A DNA stretch of 64,000 nucleotides from JAXMDT01 sp046348685 (lineage in GTDB: Bacteria; Pseudomonadota; Alphaproteobacteria; Rickettsiales; UBA998), in the NCBI GenBank assembly GCA_046348685.1, contig JAXMDT010000003.1, forward strand, positions 138,919 to 202,918, given 5' to 3'. Both the position numbers and the translations under genes were made by a program. Shown here one piece after another: positions 24,937 through 33,519 of this stretch (within the stretch, counting starts at the first letter, position 1; the number at the start of each line of letters is the position of its first letter). The notes under the pieces were generated by a model. That model worked only from the letters and a program-made list of their open reading frames with translations. It ran no database searches and was not told where the DNA came from.

Positions 24937-25749
24937 ATGCGTCCGGAAGATTTTGATGTCCTGGCAGGCCTTCTGACGCAGCGTTCCGGTATCGCGCTGA
25001 CGCCGGATAAGCAGTATTTGCTCGAAACACGTCTACAACCTATCCTTGCAGGGCTGAATTGCAAAACCATTGGCGATCTCATTACGAAACTCAAGCTGGA
25101 CAGCAAGAATGACGCTTTAATACGCGAAGTGATCGAAGCGATGACGACGAACGAGTCCATGTTCTTTCGCGACATTAAGCCTTTTGAACAACTGAAAAAA
25201 ATGGTTTTCCCCGAAATCAAGAATAAGCAAGGAACAATTCGCATCTGGAGCGCGGCATGCTCCAATGGCCAGGAGCCTTACTCCATCGCTATCAGTATAT
25301 TAGAAGAGAAAAACAATCTTAACGGCGCGCAGTTTGAAATTCTGGCGACGGACCTGGATACTAAGGTGATCAAAAAAGCGCAGGAGGGGCTATATACTCA
25401 GTTCGAGGTTCAACGTGGCCTGCCTATTACCACGCTGCTTTCCAATTTTTCGCAGGAAGCCAACAATAACTGGCGCATTAAGGATCATGTGAAATCAATG
25501 GTAAGATTCCGTCAGTTCAACCTTCTTGATAGCTTCGCACTGCACGGCAAGTTTGATATCATCATGTGTCGCAACGTGTTGATTTATTTTGATGATGCGA
25601 CCAAGCGTGACATCCTGAAGAAATTATCGCAGGCGCTGCAGCCAAACGGGTATCTGTTTCTGGGTGCTGCCGAAACAATCATCGGATTGTCAGATGATCT
25701 GAAGCCATTTGGCAATGAACGTGGTATTTACGTTCGGGTAAATCCTTAG
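24937..25749 (+). CDS. cheR: Chemotaxis protein-glutamate O-methyltransferase CheR
   Basis: 270 residues, full length. The start at 24937 is chosen because GGGAGG (24925-24930) lies six bases upstream and the length then fits; a longer frame runs back into cheB. It has the N-terminal all-helical domain (LLTQRSGIALTPDKQYLLETRL) followed by the SAM-binding domain: TTNESMFFRD, RIWSAACSNGQEPYSIAI, ILATDLD, FDIIMCRNVLIYFD and LFLGAAETI. It methylates receptor glutamates for adaptation. It is the last gene of the che run; its last four bases overlap the convergent DUF192-like gene. Confidence 0.95.
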   Translation: MRPEDFDVLAGLLTQRSGIALTPDKQYLLETRLQPILAGLNCKTIGDLITKLKLDSKNDALIREVIEAMTTNESMFFRDIKPFEQLKKMVFPEIKNKQGTIRIWSAACSNGQEPYSIAISILEEKNNLNGAQFEILATDLDTKVIKKAQEGLYTQFEVQRGLPITTLLSNFSQEANNNWRIKDHVKSMVRFRQFNLLDSFALHGKFDIIMCRNVLIYFDDATKRDILKKLSQALQPNGYLFLGAAETIIGLSDDLKPFGNERGIYVRVNP

Positions 25750-26366
25750 TGTAATATAATTGGGGCGGCGATAAAGGCTGCATGAATAACACGGTCGCCC
25801 GGACTGATGCCTTGATTCTGCGTTACGCCGCCTTTCAGAAAAAGCATGGCTTTCATCGGAGCGTCCGGCTGGAGGGCCTTATTGATGTTTGAAAGAATAA
25901 CATTTGGAGCAATCGCTTTAATAACGCCTTCTTCATCAATAAAAAGAATATCGAGAGGCTTATAAAGCTTATTGGGTTGCAATGTAAAACGTTGAGGAAT
26001 GTCATAAGTGATCATGACACCGTCTTTTTCCTTAAGCGACTCCAGCGAGAAAAACCATTCCATTGAAAGGGCCGTAGGATCGCGCACCTCAACGTTAAAG
26101 TAATGCTTTGCTTTCTCGTCAGAGGTTTTTGTTTTTTCATCTGAAACGGTTTTCTCTGATTTGTCGGTTGTTTCTTTTTGATTTTCTTTAGAGTCTTCGC
26201 CTTTATCGTCGCTTTTGCTTTTTGCATCCTCCTCCTTATTGGTTTCCGGTACCTTAGGATTGGACACGATGGTTATGGTAGAGCGAGTAAAAACGACGGG
26301 ATTAACTTGTTGGGCAAGAACCGGGGCATTTAGCAGAATCAGGATTAGGAAAAGTAACCGGGACAT
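25746..26366 (-). CDS. Secreted DUF192-like protein with Lys/Glu/Asp-rich insert
   Basis: 206 residues. A signal peptide (1-18, LLFLILILLNAPVLA) is followed by a strongly charged low-complexity stretch (~40-88, Lys, Glu, Asp, Ser, Thr). The C-terminal ~95 residues follow the DUF192 pattern: KPLDILFIDEEGVIKAIA, then a hydrophobic strand with a Gly turn (MLFLKGG) and ISPGDRVIH. The block aligns with the neighbouring DUF192 gene (26370-26843), suggesting an old tandem duplication in which this copy gained the insert and diverged. DUF192 function is poorly known. It is separated by 3 bp from the upstream paralogue and ends inside the cheR stop region. Confidence 0.7.
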   Translation of the reverse strand: MSRLLFLILILLNAPVLAQQVNPVVFTRSTITIVSNPKVPETNKEEDAKSKSDDKGEDSKENQKETTDKSEKTVSDEKTKTSDEKAKHYFNVEVRDPTALSMEWFFSLESLKEKDGVMITYDIPQRFTLQPNKLYKPLDILFIDEEGVIKAIAPNVILSNINKALQPDAPMKAMLFLKGGVTQNQGISPGDRVIHAAFIAAPIILH

Positions 26367-26369
26367 AAT

Positions 26370-26843
26370 CTACCTTTGAGTCGGAAGAGAATATTCTACT
26401 GTATCACCCTCTTCAATTGAGAGTTTCTTTACTGTGCCGGCAGGAACTTCCAATACAGCCGCCACCTTCTCCGCCGGACCGATGGAATCCAAAGAAAGCG
26501 GCTGGGTGCTTTCGGCGATCATGGTAATTCTTCCCTCGGTTCCGACAAAAATCATGTCGAGCGGTATATATGTATTCTTCATCCACATTTGCATCCTGCG
26601 TGGCGGATCCTGTGGAAACAGCATTCCCTGATTTTCTGCTAAAGATGAGCGATACATGAGGCCGGTTTCCTGCTCCGCGTCAGTCATGGCGACTTCGGCG
26701 AGAATGGCGGCAGGGTTTTTTTTAGTCAAAATGCGGACCAAGGTCGTTTTTTGGCCATTTTCCGCTGCATGCACAGGGAATGCGATAGCCAATATTAGAC
26801 ATACAAAACTCAGGCTATTCAAATGCTTCAGGCGTATTGTCAC
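26370..26843 (-). CDS. DUF192 family exported protein
   Basis: 157 residues with a signal peptide (~1-26, ending FPVHAA). The mature part is a standard DUF192 domain: EVAMTDAEQETGLMYRSSLAENQGMLF, MWMKNTYIPLDMIFV, GRITMIAE, VLEVPAGT and IEEGDTVEY. The family is widespread in bacteria and archaea, usually exported, with no agreed biochemical role. It is the first gene of a pair with 25746-26366, divergent from the basic glycine-rich gene at 26915. Confidence 0.9.
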   Translation of the reverse strand: MTIRLKHLNSLSFVCLILAIAFPVHAAENGQKTTLVRILTKKNPAAILAEVAMTDAEQETGLMYRSSLAENQGMLFPQDPPRRMQMWMKNTYIPLDMIFVGTEGRITMIAESTQPLSLDSIGPAEKVAAVLEVPAGTVKKLSIEEGDTVEYSLPTQR

Positions 26844-26914
26844 GAAAACTTCATAATGGAAAAGCGCACGTTATGCTATGATTTTACCCATTGAACATAC
26901 GAGGGAGAGTGTCG

Positions 26915-27523
26915 ATGTCCAGAGGATTCATGGGTGGCGGCGGTGGAATGTTTGGTAAGAAAAAAAAGAAAAAATCCGCGCGGGAAATTTTTGAAGCAAA
27001 ACGAAGAGGAGAAGATGACGAGTCGCTTACACCGGAACAACGTTACCAGAAACTGGTTAAGGAAAAAACGGAGGACCTCCGTAAGCAAATGTCCAAAGGA
27101 AGCAAGTTCACCCTCCCCGGAACCGACCCTGAAGCTGGTCAAAAACTTTCCAAATCCGCCGAAGCGCTTATCGAAATGATGGCGCAGAAGCAAGCCAAGA
27201 AAGAAGCCAAGAAACAGAAAGCGGCTTCGGCCATCCAAGCGAAATGGCTGGGCAGCGCCGGTAGAATTGACAAATCTGGTAAAATCTATGGTCCCGACGG
27301 CAAGTGCGTAGCGAAAGTGGATGCAAAAACCGGTAAGATTAAAGCGTCTAGCGGTCGCAGCCTTGGTAAATACGACCCTAAATCGCCGATGAACGAGACG
27401 AAGATCATACGCTACATCCAAAGCCAGCAAAAGAAGCCCGCGCCGGCTGGAACAGGTCTTGGAAATGTTGGCAATTTCTGGGGCGGCGGCGACGACAACA
27501 AAGGTGGTGGTTTTTGGGGATAG
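26915..27523 (+). CDS. Basic glycine-tailed protein of unknown function
   Basis: 202 residues; I do not recognise a family. The start at 26915 is chosen because GAGGGAGAG precedes it by five bases. It begins with a Gly run and a Lys run (MGGGGGMFGKKKKKKSAREIF), continues with a charged helical region (~20-100), then a beta-like segment SGKIYGPDGKCVAKVDAKTG and KASSGRSLGKYDPKSP, and ends with a Gly/Trp tail (NFWGGGDDNKGGGFWG). The pI must be high; nucleic-acid or membrane-surface binding is possible but unproven. There is no signal peptide. It leads a plus-strand run of three unrecognised genes with short gaps (27 and 14 bp). Confidence 0.7.
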   Translation: MSRGFMGGGGGMFGKKKKKKSAREIFEAKRRGEDDESLTPEQRYQKLVKEKTEDLRKQMSKGSKFTLPGTDPEAGQKLSKSAEALIEMMAQKQAKKEAKKQKAASAIQAKWLGSAGRIDKSGKIYGPDGKCVAKVDAKTGKIKASSGRSLGKYDPKSPMNETKIIRYIQSQQKKPAPAGTGLGNVGNFWGGGDDNKGGGFWG

Positions 27524-27550
27524 CTATACCTTCTAGGATTGAGCTCCGAC

Positions 27551-29305
27551 ATGGCTAAAAAGAAATTTTACTCAAAAACAAGCAATAGCCTGTTAGGTAA
27601 AGAACAGGGCGTTGAAATTGCAGACGAAAGATTCAAAGCGGATTTGTGTGCGAAGATTCACCCGCACTTTCTCGTAGCAAATCGCATTCTTACGCATAAA
27701 AATAGTACCGATACCCGTTTAGAAGAGAAAAGCGCGACTGCTTTGCGTGAAATCGTCGATGCGGGAGAGCAAGCGGCGCGATTCTATCACGATACGCAGC
27801 ATTTCCTCGCAATTGCAAGTAGCAACGAAATAACGGATTGGCTTTCTGCGGTGCGATATCGTGCAGGCTTGAATCATGACGTAGTATATCATCATGTGGA
27901 TTTAAAAGGTAATGACGGAGTAGGTTTTACTCCCGCCATACACAATAAGCTTGAAAAGTATATCGAAGACGGTCATCCGTTAAAAGTTAAAGATGACCTG
28001 AATTTATCTGAAGATAAGCTTTTTAAGGCCGCCGTGCTATTGTTTGGGTATAACGAAGATGAAAGATTAAAAGGCAATCTGAAATTAAACCCCTTAGACA
28101 GGCAAAACGAATTCCTAAGCGCTCTTTACGCTATAGAGCAAGGCCGAGCATTAGGAATTCCTGATAAATATATTTTGGCGGAAATTGTTCATATCCGCGC
28201 AACCGTGCCATTTGGCCCGCCCGATATTTTTAGTGAGATCAATAAGAATTTGCGCATCATCAATGACGATTTATCGACGCGTGACACTTTGACCAACTAT
28301 GATATCAATCGAATCATGCACAGTGCCGTTGATATGGCAAATACGGACGTCGTAGACTTTAAAAGAGATTTTGGCAGGGATTTCCTGGCTAACGGCTACA
28401 GGCTTTATTATGAAAACGCGCCCGAGGCGTATAGTAATTTCAATGTTCCCTCAGGATTCCTTCAAACGATCGCTAAGCAGGAATGGTTCCTTTCCAATAT
28501 AGTAATGGCTGGTTCTCAAAAAGGAACAAATAGCGTTTTTCATGCATTTGATTCCGCTCCCAGTGCGACCGTTGCAAAAGAATGGGAAGAAAAAGCCTGT
28601 CAGAATATCAAAGCATTGAAAGTCTTCACGCAGGCGAATGCTTCTGCCGTTATGTTGCTAACTAGCCTTTATGTCGCCCAAGGGGGCGATGCAAGGCGTG
28701 AACTTGAAAATTATCGCGATAATCCTTTACCGTCTCAACACCCTGCTGAACTGAGCGACAGCGGTATGATAGTGTATAATTATTTGAAACATCAGAATGA
28801 TGGGAGAGGATCGCTCGTTACAGAGCCAACGGCTTTATATCTGCTGGAAAGGCTAGGGTCAGACGGGGTTGAAAAGCTTTATAATCTTGTAAACCAGACG
28901 GGAATAGACCCCATTGAAATAGGAAAAGAAAGCAAGCCGGGTATTCGCACACACAAAACAGCGAGCGCTTTTCTATCTAACGCTGCAAAAATTTTCAAAG
29001 AACATGGGATTGAATTTGAGAAGGTAAAAAAAGATTTACATTGCCTATTGCCACCTAAAAACTTGCCAAACATTAGTGACCGAGAAACACCAAAAGCGCC
29101 AACGTCCGCCATGTTTAGTAGCGAGAAAAAGTATAGGAAATTGATTGAACAGGCGACGAAGAGAAATCCCAAGAAAGACATTGTTGATGAAGCTTTGGGA
29201 TTAACTCCAAAAAAACCGATTCCCGGTACGACTATTTCCGAAAGTGATTTGCCTCAGCCGATGACCGCGATTGATATCCACACACGTTCGATGCGTCCAA
29301 ACTAG
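27551..29305 (+). CDS. Unknown protein with HD-phosphohydrolase-like N-terminal motifs
   Basis: 584 residues, no signal peptide or membrane segment. Residues ~75-120 contain RFYHDTQHFLAI and, ~30 residues later, LNHDVVYHHVD, resembling the H...HD arrangement of HD-superfamily metal-dependent phosphohydrolases (compare YHNLxH ... WFHDAVYD in COG4339). A later AEIVHIRAT and VDMANTDVVDF could supply further His/Asp ligands. The rest (~250-584) is helical and unrecognised, ending in a Lys/Pro-rich tail. The start at ATG 27551 is preferred over a TTG 12 bases earlier. It stands in a three-gene run of unknowns. Phosphohydrolase or nucleotide-phosphodiesterase activity is inference from motifs only. 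Confidence 0.6.
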   Translation: MAKKKFYSKTSNSLLGKEQGVEIADERFKADLCAKIHPHFLVANRILTHKNSTDTRLEEKSATALREIVDAGEQAARFYHDTQHFLAIASSNEITDWLSAVRYRAGLNHDVVYHHVDLKGNDGVGFTPAIHNKLEKYIEDGHPLKVKDDLNLSEDKLFKAAVLLFGYNEDERLKGNLKLNPLDRQNEFLSALYAIEQGRALGIPDKYILAEIVHIRATVPFGPPDIFSEINKNLRIINDDLSTRDTLTNYDINRIMHSAVDMANTDVVDFKRDFGRDFLANGYRLYYENAPEAYSNFNVPSGFLQTIAKQEWFLSNIVMAGSQKGTNSVFHAFDSAPSATVAKEWEEKACQNIKALKVFTQANASAVMLLTSLYVAQGGDARRELENYRDNPLPSQHPAELSDSGMIVYNYLKHQNDGRGSLVTEPTALYLLERLGSDGVEKLYNLVNQTGIDPIEIGKESKPGIRTHKTASAFLSNAAKIFKEHGIEFEKVKKDLHCLLPPKNLPNISDRETPKAPTSAMFSSEKKYRKLIEQATKRNPKKDIVDEALGLTPKKPIPGTTISESDLPQPMTAIDIHTRSMRPN

Positions 29306-29319
29306 TAACAAGGGGGAGC

Positions 29320-29955
29320 ATGGTTAAGCATACTAAATCTGATCCTAAAGGACATGTGGAAGTTTCGTTCAATGATCACGATAAAACCTTTTCGATGCGT
29401 ATTTTTAGCTTTTCCCCGCTTGTGGAAGATGATCGTACAGGAACTTTTGAAATTACAGGAAGTGTGGAGGGCACTTCAGAAACAATACAATTATTTGGAG
29501 AAAATATTTTTTCCCAACATATGGTGGCAGGAGCTCGAGAAGACTTTGGTGGCATTGAAGGCGGAAGTGCTTCTGCACATTTAAGAGCAGGGTTTTTATC
29601 AAAAGCATTTAGAATGCTATCAGCAATATTAAAGGAAAATAATCATGATAATACTGAGAGATGGGATGCTGTTGCCTATGCATTTGAAAATGCACAAGCA
29701 TCGGTGAGAACGCATGAGCATTTAAATAAGCTTACCAGTCCAACCGATAAAGTTTTTAAAGATAGAATCATCGAAAGAGCTTTAAGAAGTGGTCAACCAT
29801 CCCGAGTTCCCTTGCAGTTGCCAAGTTTTATAAATGCTGTTCAAGATGATTTTGAAGCTGCCCTGGTAGAAACCTTAGAAAAAGTTGATCAAGGGCAAAG
29901 CGTAGAAGAGCTACGTAGGTCACGTTTTAAAAGCAAAGGTTCCTTTAGAGAATAA
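29320..29955 (+). CDS. Hypothetical protein
   Basis: 211 residues, no family recognised. The N-terminal ~75 residues look beta-rich (HVEVSFNDHDKTFSMRIFSF, GTFEITGSVEGTSETIQLFG); the remainder is helical and charged with a basic C-terminus. There is no signal peptide or transmembrane segment. A GGGGAG lies four bases before the ATG, and the gap to the HD-like gene is 14 bp, so it is probably cotranscribed with 26915 and 27551. It is visibly more AT-rich than neighbouring housekeeping genes. Its stop codon abuts the end of the convergent isocitrate dehydrogenase gene. Confidence 0.65.
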   Translation: MVKHTKSDPKGHVEVSFNDHDKTFSMRIFSFSPLVEDDRTGTFEITGSVEGTSETIQLFGENIFSQHMVAGAREDFGGIEGGSASAHLRAGFLSKAFRMLSAILKENNHDNTERWDAVAYAFENAQASVRTHEHLNKLTSPTDKVFKDRIIERALRSGQPSRVPLQLPSFINAVQDDFEAALVETLEKVDQGQSVEELRRSRFKSKGSFRE

Positions 29956-31434
29956 TTATTCGCCCTGGCTGAGTGTATAACCTGGCTTTCCATCAAAATC
30001 GAAAAGGTATTCCGCTTTCAGGACATCGAGGCCTTCTGCGGCAACGCGGGCGATCAGCTCACCCGGATAAGTGGCAGGAAGGGAATCGCCGGTCATTTTG
30101 AAGCGGCAGCGCAGATGGTCGGTATTGGTGATATCCATCTCCGCGTTAGGCCACACTTTAAGACCTTTACTTGAAATCATGGATAGTTTTGCATCTTTGC
30201 CGGCGAGCGTGGCGAGCTTGTCGCCGAGCGGGGACACATGTGCTTCGTTCCATCCCATGTACAAATCAATACCAACCAGTTTCTTTTCTTTCACTTTGGC
30301 AGTCGACGGATGAGCTACGGCACGTGATTTACCCGATGTGCCTTTGGATTCGAATACTTCTTTACGAAGCTTGTAAGGATCTTCACCAAGACGCGCGACA
30401 ACTGCTTCGGCAAATTCTTTCGTGCCGACTTTTTCTTTGCTTTCGGCGCTGAATATATCGCCCGTGTGAATGCCATCTTCGATGGTCTTCAACCAGGCGT
30501 TACGAATGAGGGCAGCAGTATCGTTTTGACCAAGATGAACCAGCATCATAACGGCAGCATTGAGCAAGCCGGATGGATTCGCAATGTTCTGACCGGCAAT
30601 ATCCGGTGCCGAGCCATGAATCGCCTCGAACATGGCGAAATCATCGCCGATATTGGACGAACCCGCCAGGCCGACCGAGCCGGAAACTTCCGCCGCGATA
30701 TCGGAAATGATATCACCGTAAAGGTTTTCGGTGACGATCACATCGAATTTTTCAGGGCGGTAGGCAATGCGCGCCGCGCCAATATCAATAATGTAGTGAT
30801 CTTTTTCGATTTCCGGATATTCCTCGCCAATCTCATTAAAAATCTGGTGAAACGCGCCGTCGGACATTTTCATGATATTGTCTTTGGACATGCAGGTGAC
30901 TTTTTTGCGGCCATTCTGCAGCGCATATTCGAATGCATAGCGAATAATTTTTTCACAGCCGGTGCGAGTGATCAGCTTAATCGCATGAAACGCATCGGCG
31001 CTTTGACGATATTCAATACCGGAGTATAAATCTTCTTCGTTTTCGCGCACGATGACGAGATCCATCAGCGGGTGCAGGCCTTTTACATAGGGCTGGAAGC
31101 TCCTTACCGGGCGCACGTTAGCGTAAAGGCCAAGCGTTTTGCGCATCGTTACATTGAGGCTTTTATACCCGCCGCCTTGCGGTGTCGTGATAGGCGATTT
31201 CAAAAATACTTTCGTACGGCGAAGCGAATCCCAGGCGGAAGGCGGAATACCTGTGGAAACGCCTTTATCATAATAGGCTTTGCCGACTTCAATTGTCGAA
31301 ATATTGATTCTGGCGCGTGCTTCTGCGAGGACATGCAGCGTCGCTTCCATGATTTCCGGGCCAATTCCATCTCCGTAGGCGACGGTTATTTCTTTAGCAG
31401 CATTCTGGGGTTTGGCGGCAAGCGCTGATGACAT
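29956..31434 (-). CDS. icd: Isocitrate dehydrogenase, Thermus/Rickettsia-type, with NAD-like cofactor signature
   Basis: 492 residues. Catalytic part: YGDGIGPEIMEA (15-32), substrate-binding SLNVTMRKTLGLYANVRP, VRENEEDLYSGIE, the Lys/Asp cluster in NLYGDIISD, then the cofactor loop HGSAPDIAGQNIANP. A C-terminal extension of ~150 residues (from KLVGIDLYMGWNEAHVSP) matches the long IDH subclass of Thermus and Rickettsia. At the positions equivalent to E. coli Lys344, Tyr345 and Val351 it has Asp, Ile and Ala, the combination associated with NAD rather than NADP. The enzyme converts isocitrate to 2-oxoglutarate. A GAGGAAAA ribosome-binding site lies just before the start. It stands alone, convergent with the hypothetical gene at 29320. 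Confidence 0.9.
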   Translation of the reverse strand: MSSALAAKPQNAAKEITVAYGDGIGPEIMEATLHVLAEARARINISTIEVGKAYYDKGVSTGIPPSAWDSLRRTKVFLKSPITTPQGGGYKSLNVTMRKTLGLYANVRPVRSFQPYVKGLHPLMDLVIVRENEEDLYSGIEYRQSADAFHAIKLITRTGCEKIIRYAFEYALQNGRKKVTCMSKDNIMKMSDGAFHQIFNEIGEEYPEIEKDHYIIDIGAARIAYRPEKFDVIVTENLYGDIISDIAAEVSGSVGLAGSSNIGDDFAMFEAIHGSAPDIAGQNIANPSGLLNAAVMMLVHLGQNDTAALIRNAWLKTIEDGIHTGDIFSAESKEKVGTKEFAEAVVARLGEDPYKLRKEVFESKGTSGKSRAVAHPSTAKVKEKKLVGIDLYMGWNEAHVSPLGDKLATLAGKDAKLSMISSKGLKVWPNAEMDITNTDHLRCRFKMTGDSLPATYPGELIARVAAEGLDVLKAEYLFDFDGKPGYTLSQGE

Positions 31435-31702
31435 GTGATTTTCCTCGATAAATGTGTGGATTCATCTTACGGACAATTGGTTAGTAAAAGGTTAGCAATT
31501 TTTTATTTATACAACCATGGCTGGTATGGGTTATCGATTGATATTACACTGAAAATTGAATTAGCAACTATTGTGCTCGATGATTCTTATTCGCAATCGA
31601 CCCACTGTAATCCTTCACAAAAATTCACCTTCTTTGTCATAAAAGCTTCACTGTTTTCCCTTGCTCCGCCTTGATAAGATCAAATCAGGAATGGAAAAGA
31701 CT

Positions 31703-32854
31703 ATGGCAGATCAAAATTTGACCCCTCAGGAAATTCAGGCGCAGCTCGACTATCAGACGTCACCGACGTCCGGTGCATCCCCCGCGCAAAGCCCGTATAG
31801 TAACCGGGCATTCTGGGGCGCATATAAAAACCTTTCGCGCGGGTTGTGGGGGGGGATTCTGGTTGGCTCAACGCTCGGTCTTGTGATTGGTTCTGGTTTG
31901 GGGGCTATTGCATTAGCCGCCGGTATGGGATCTAGCATCGCGTTAGGCGTTGTTGCTGCCGCGACGGTAGGAACAATGGCTTATTACGCTGAAAAATTTT
32001 CTCTTGCCGGCGCGACGGCAGGCGCTGTTTCTACCGCTATTGAGATTTATGAAGAACGCAAAGCGACTGAGGCACTTGAAAAAGGTGAGGCGCTGACAAA
32101 AGGGCAAAAAGAAACGCTGGAGCGTAAAGCGAAAAATGGCAACGGCGAATTAAAAAATGATTATACGCCAGAGAACAATCCGGCGGATGAGCGTTTCCGC
32201 CCGTACTATTGGAATGTAGGTCTTGCCGGTGCTGCGCTGGGAGCCATTGTGGGTGGAATCGCCAGTTCATTTGGACTTGGTGAGCATATGCTGGATAGCC
32301 TTGGCAGCTTGGGTGAAACGCTGGTGAGCCTGGGTCAGGGGCCTTTGACAACACTATTTGTTGGCGGCGGCGCACTGGCCGGCGCAACGTTCGGTATTAA
32401 CCGTTATTATCTGCGTCAGCCGTTCTATTTCGCTAATGCTTTATTCGAAGGCGATCTTTCGCAGTTCAGCAAGCAGCGCGAGCACGAAAAACAACTGACG
32501 CGTGAATTCATCAAAAGCAAACGTATTGAGCCGGAGCTGGAAGAATTGGCGCCGTACAGTTATGTTCGTGATCATTCGCCCATGCATACAGCCAATCTTT
32601 CTCAGGAGACGCAGCTTCAGGAAAATGCCAGCGCAAAACCTGGCACAAAAGTGAAAGAAGCTTCCTGGGGATTTGAATTAAGCACAACACCAGGTAAGCG
32701 CGGCGCAGAAGATGCAACGGTAACATACAATGCCGTAACCACTCAGCAGGGTAAGGAACTTTTCAAAGAAAAATTCCACGGTTCCTGGGAGGATTTCCAG
32801 AAAAAAATGAAGGAACAGTTAGAGACGGCTGCAAATCAAAGTCGCCAGGCATGA
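31703..32854 (+). CDS. Glycine-zipper-rich membrane protein of unknown function
   Basis: 383 residues from ATG 31703 (an ATG at 31691 adds four residues). After a polar N-terminus come glycine-rich hydrophobic stretches: ~45-100 (LVGSTLGLVIGSGLGAIALAAGMG), ~175-205 (VGLAGAALGAIVGGIASSFG) and ~225-250 (LFVGGGALAGATFG), with small-residue spacing typical of glycine zippers. Charged soluble segments lie between them, and a ~120-residue hydrophilic tail is followed by a helix (FQKKMKEQLETAAN). No enzyme motif is seen. The next gene, 9 bp downstream, encodes a smaller protein with similar glycine-zipper helices, so the two may act together in the inner membrane. Confidence 0.65.
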   Translation: MADQNLTPQEIQAQLDYQTSPTSGASPAQSPYSNRAFWGAYKNLSRGLWGGILVGSTLGLVIGSGLGAIALAAGMGSSIALGVVAAATVGTMAYYAEKFSLAGATAGAVSTAIEIYEERKATEALEKGEALTKGQKETLERKAKNGNGELKNDYTPENNPADERFRPYYWNVGLAGAALGAIVGGIASSFGLGEHMLDSLGSLGETLVSLGQGPLTTLFVGGGALAGATFGINRYYLRQPFYFANALFEGDLSQFSKQREHEKQLTREFIKSKRIEPELEELAPYSYVRDHSPMHTANLSQETQLQENASAKPGTKVKEASWGFELSTTPGKRGAEDATVTYNAVTTQQGKELFKEKFHGSWEDFQKKMKEQLETAANQSRQA

Positions 32855-32863
32855 TGGTTTTGC

Positions 32864-33340
32864 ATGGCACGAGCCTCCATTTGGCATCGCACTAAGAATG
32901 CAATTTACTGGGGCGCCGGAACAGGTTCCGCTTTAGGTCTTCTCGCAGGAATAGCTTATTCACTTTTTGTTTTACCCGGGATGGGGCCGGTGGGCTTGGC
33001 CGGTGTAATCGTACCGCCCATATTTGGTTATTTTGCAGGAGCGACCGCCGGAGCCGGTATTGCTGCCGGCGCAACACTGCTTTCCGGAGCAGTCGGCACG
33101 ATCGCTCATCCATTTACCACCAGGAACAACAATGTTTCCTATACCGTTAATGCGCCTTCGGTTCAGGCAAAATATCAAACAGAGTTAAAGCATGAGCTTG
33201 CACGCCAGCGAAAAGTTATGCGCGCCGAAATGATGGAAGAGATTGCCGAAAATTATGAACCGAAAAGCAAAGTGAACCACCTCGAGCGTTTGCTTGCGCA
33301 GCGCGAACGTGAACGGGAAAGTAACAAGCTACGTCAATAA
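32864..33340 (+). CDS. Small glycine-zipper membrane protein of unknown function
   Basis: 158 residues. Two or three Gly/Ala-rich hydrophobic segments at ~15-80 (GAGTGSALGLLAGIAYSLFV, AGVIVPPIFGYFAGATAGAGI, AGATLLSGAVGTIA) are followed by a basic, helical C-terminus rich in Arg, Glu and Gln (KHELARQRKVMRAEMMEEI, LERLLAQRERERES) that could form a coiled coil in the cytoplasm. It lies 9 bp after the larger glycine-zipper gene and shares its style of membrane segment, suggesting a two-gene operon. No family recognised. Confidence 0.65.
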   Translation: MARASIWHRTKNAIYWGAGTGSALGLLAGIAYSLFVLPGMGPVGLAGVIVPPIFGYFAGATAGAGIAAGATLLSGAVGTIAHPFTTRNNNVSYTVNAPSVQAKYQTELKHELARQRKVMRAEMMEEIAENYEPKSKVNHLERLLAQRERERESNKLRQ

Positions 33341-33466
33341 TCGTTCCGCTTTGCACTGCAATATTTAAGGGTTTTTCCACAGAAAAAAAAATAAAACGCG
33401 CTAATTCCCGCATGTTTGCTGCCAAAAATCCATTTACAAAGGAAAAAAAGCGTGCTTTGCTCCCGT

Positions 33467-33487
33467 TTGCCTATTGTTCGTAGGCAA
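33467..33487 (+). promoter_or_regulatory. Hairpin in the HU leader
   Basis: TTGCCTA (33467-33473) and TAGGCAA (33481-33487) form a 7-bp stem with a 7-base loop, 32 bases before the HU start. There is no T-run, so it is not a terminator. It could affect stability or regulation of the mRNA; this is a guess. Confidence 0.3.
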
Positions 33488-33519
33488 GGTTTCCAACCTC
33501 TGCTTGAAGGAGAAAAGCA

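Noticed and set aside
30466..31029. 187-codon plus-strand frame opposite icd
   Set aside because: It lies wholly antisense to a clearly conserved dehydrogenase and its translation has no coherent motif or start signal.
31435..31674. 79-codon frame in the icd/31703 intergenic region
   Set aside because: No ribosome-binding site, mixed composition and no similarity to anything I know; the 268-bp gap more likely holds divergent promoters, though I could not identify a convincing one.
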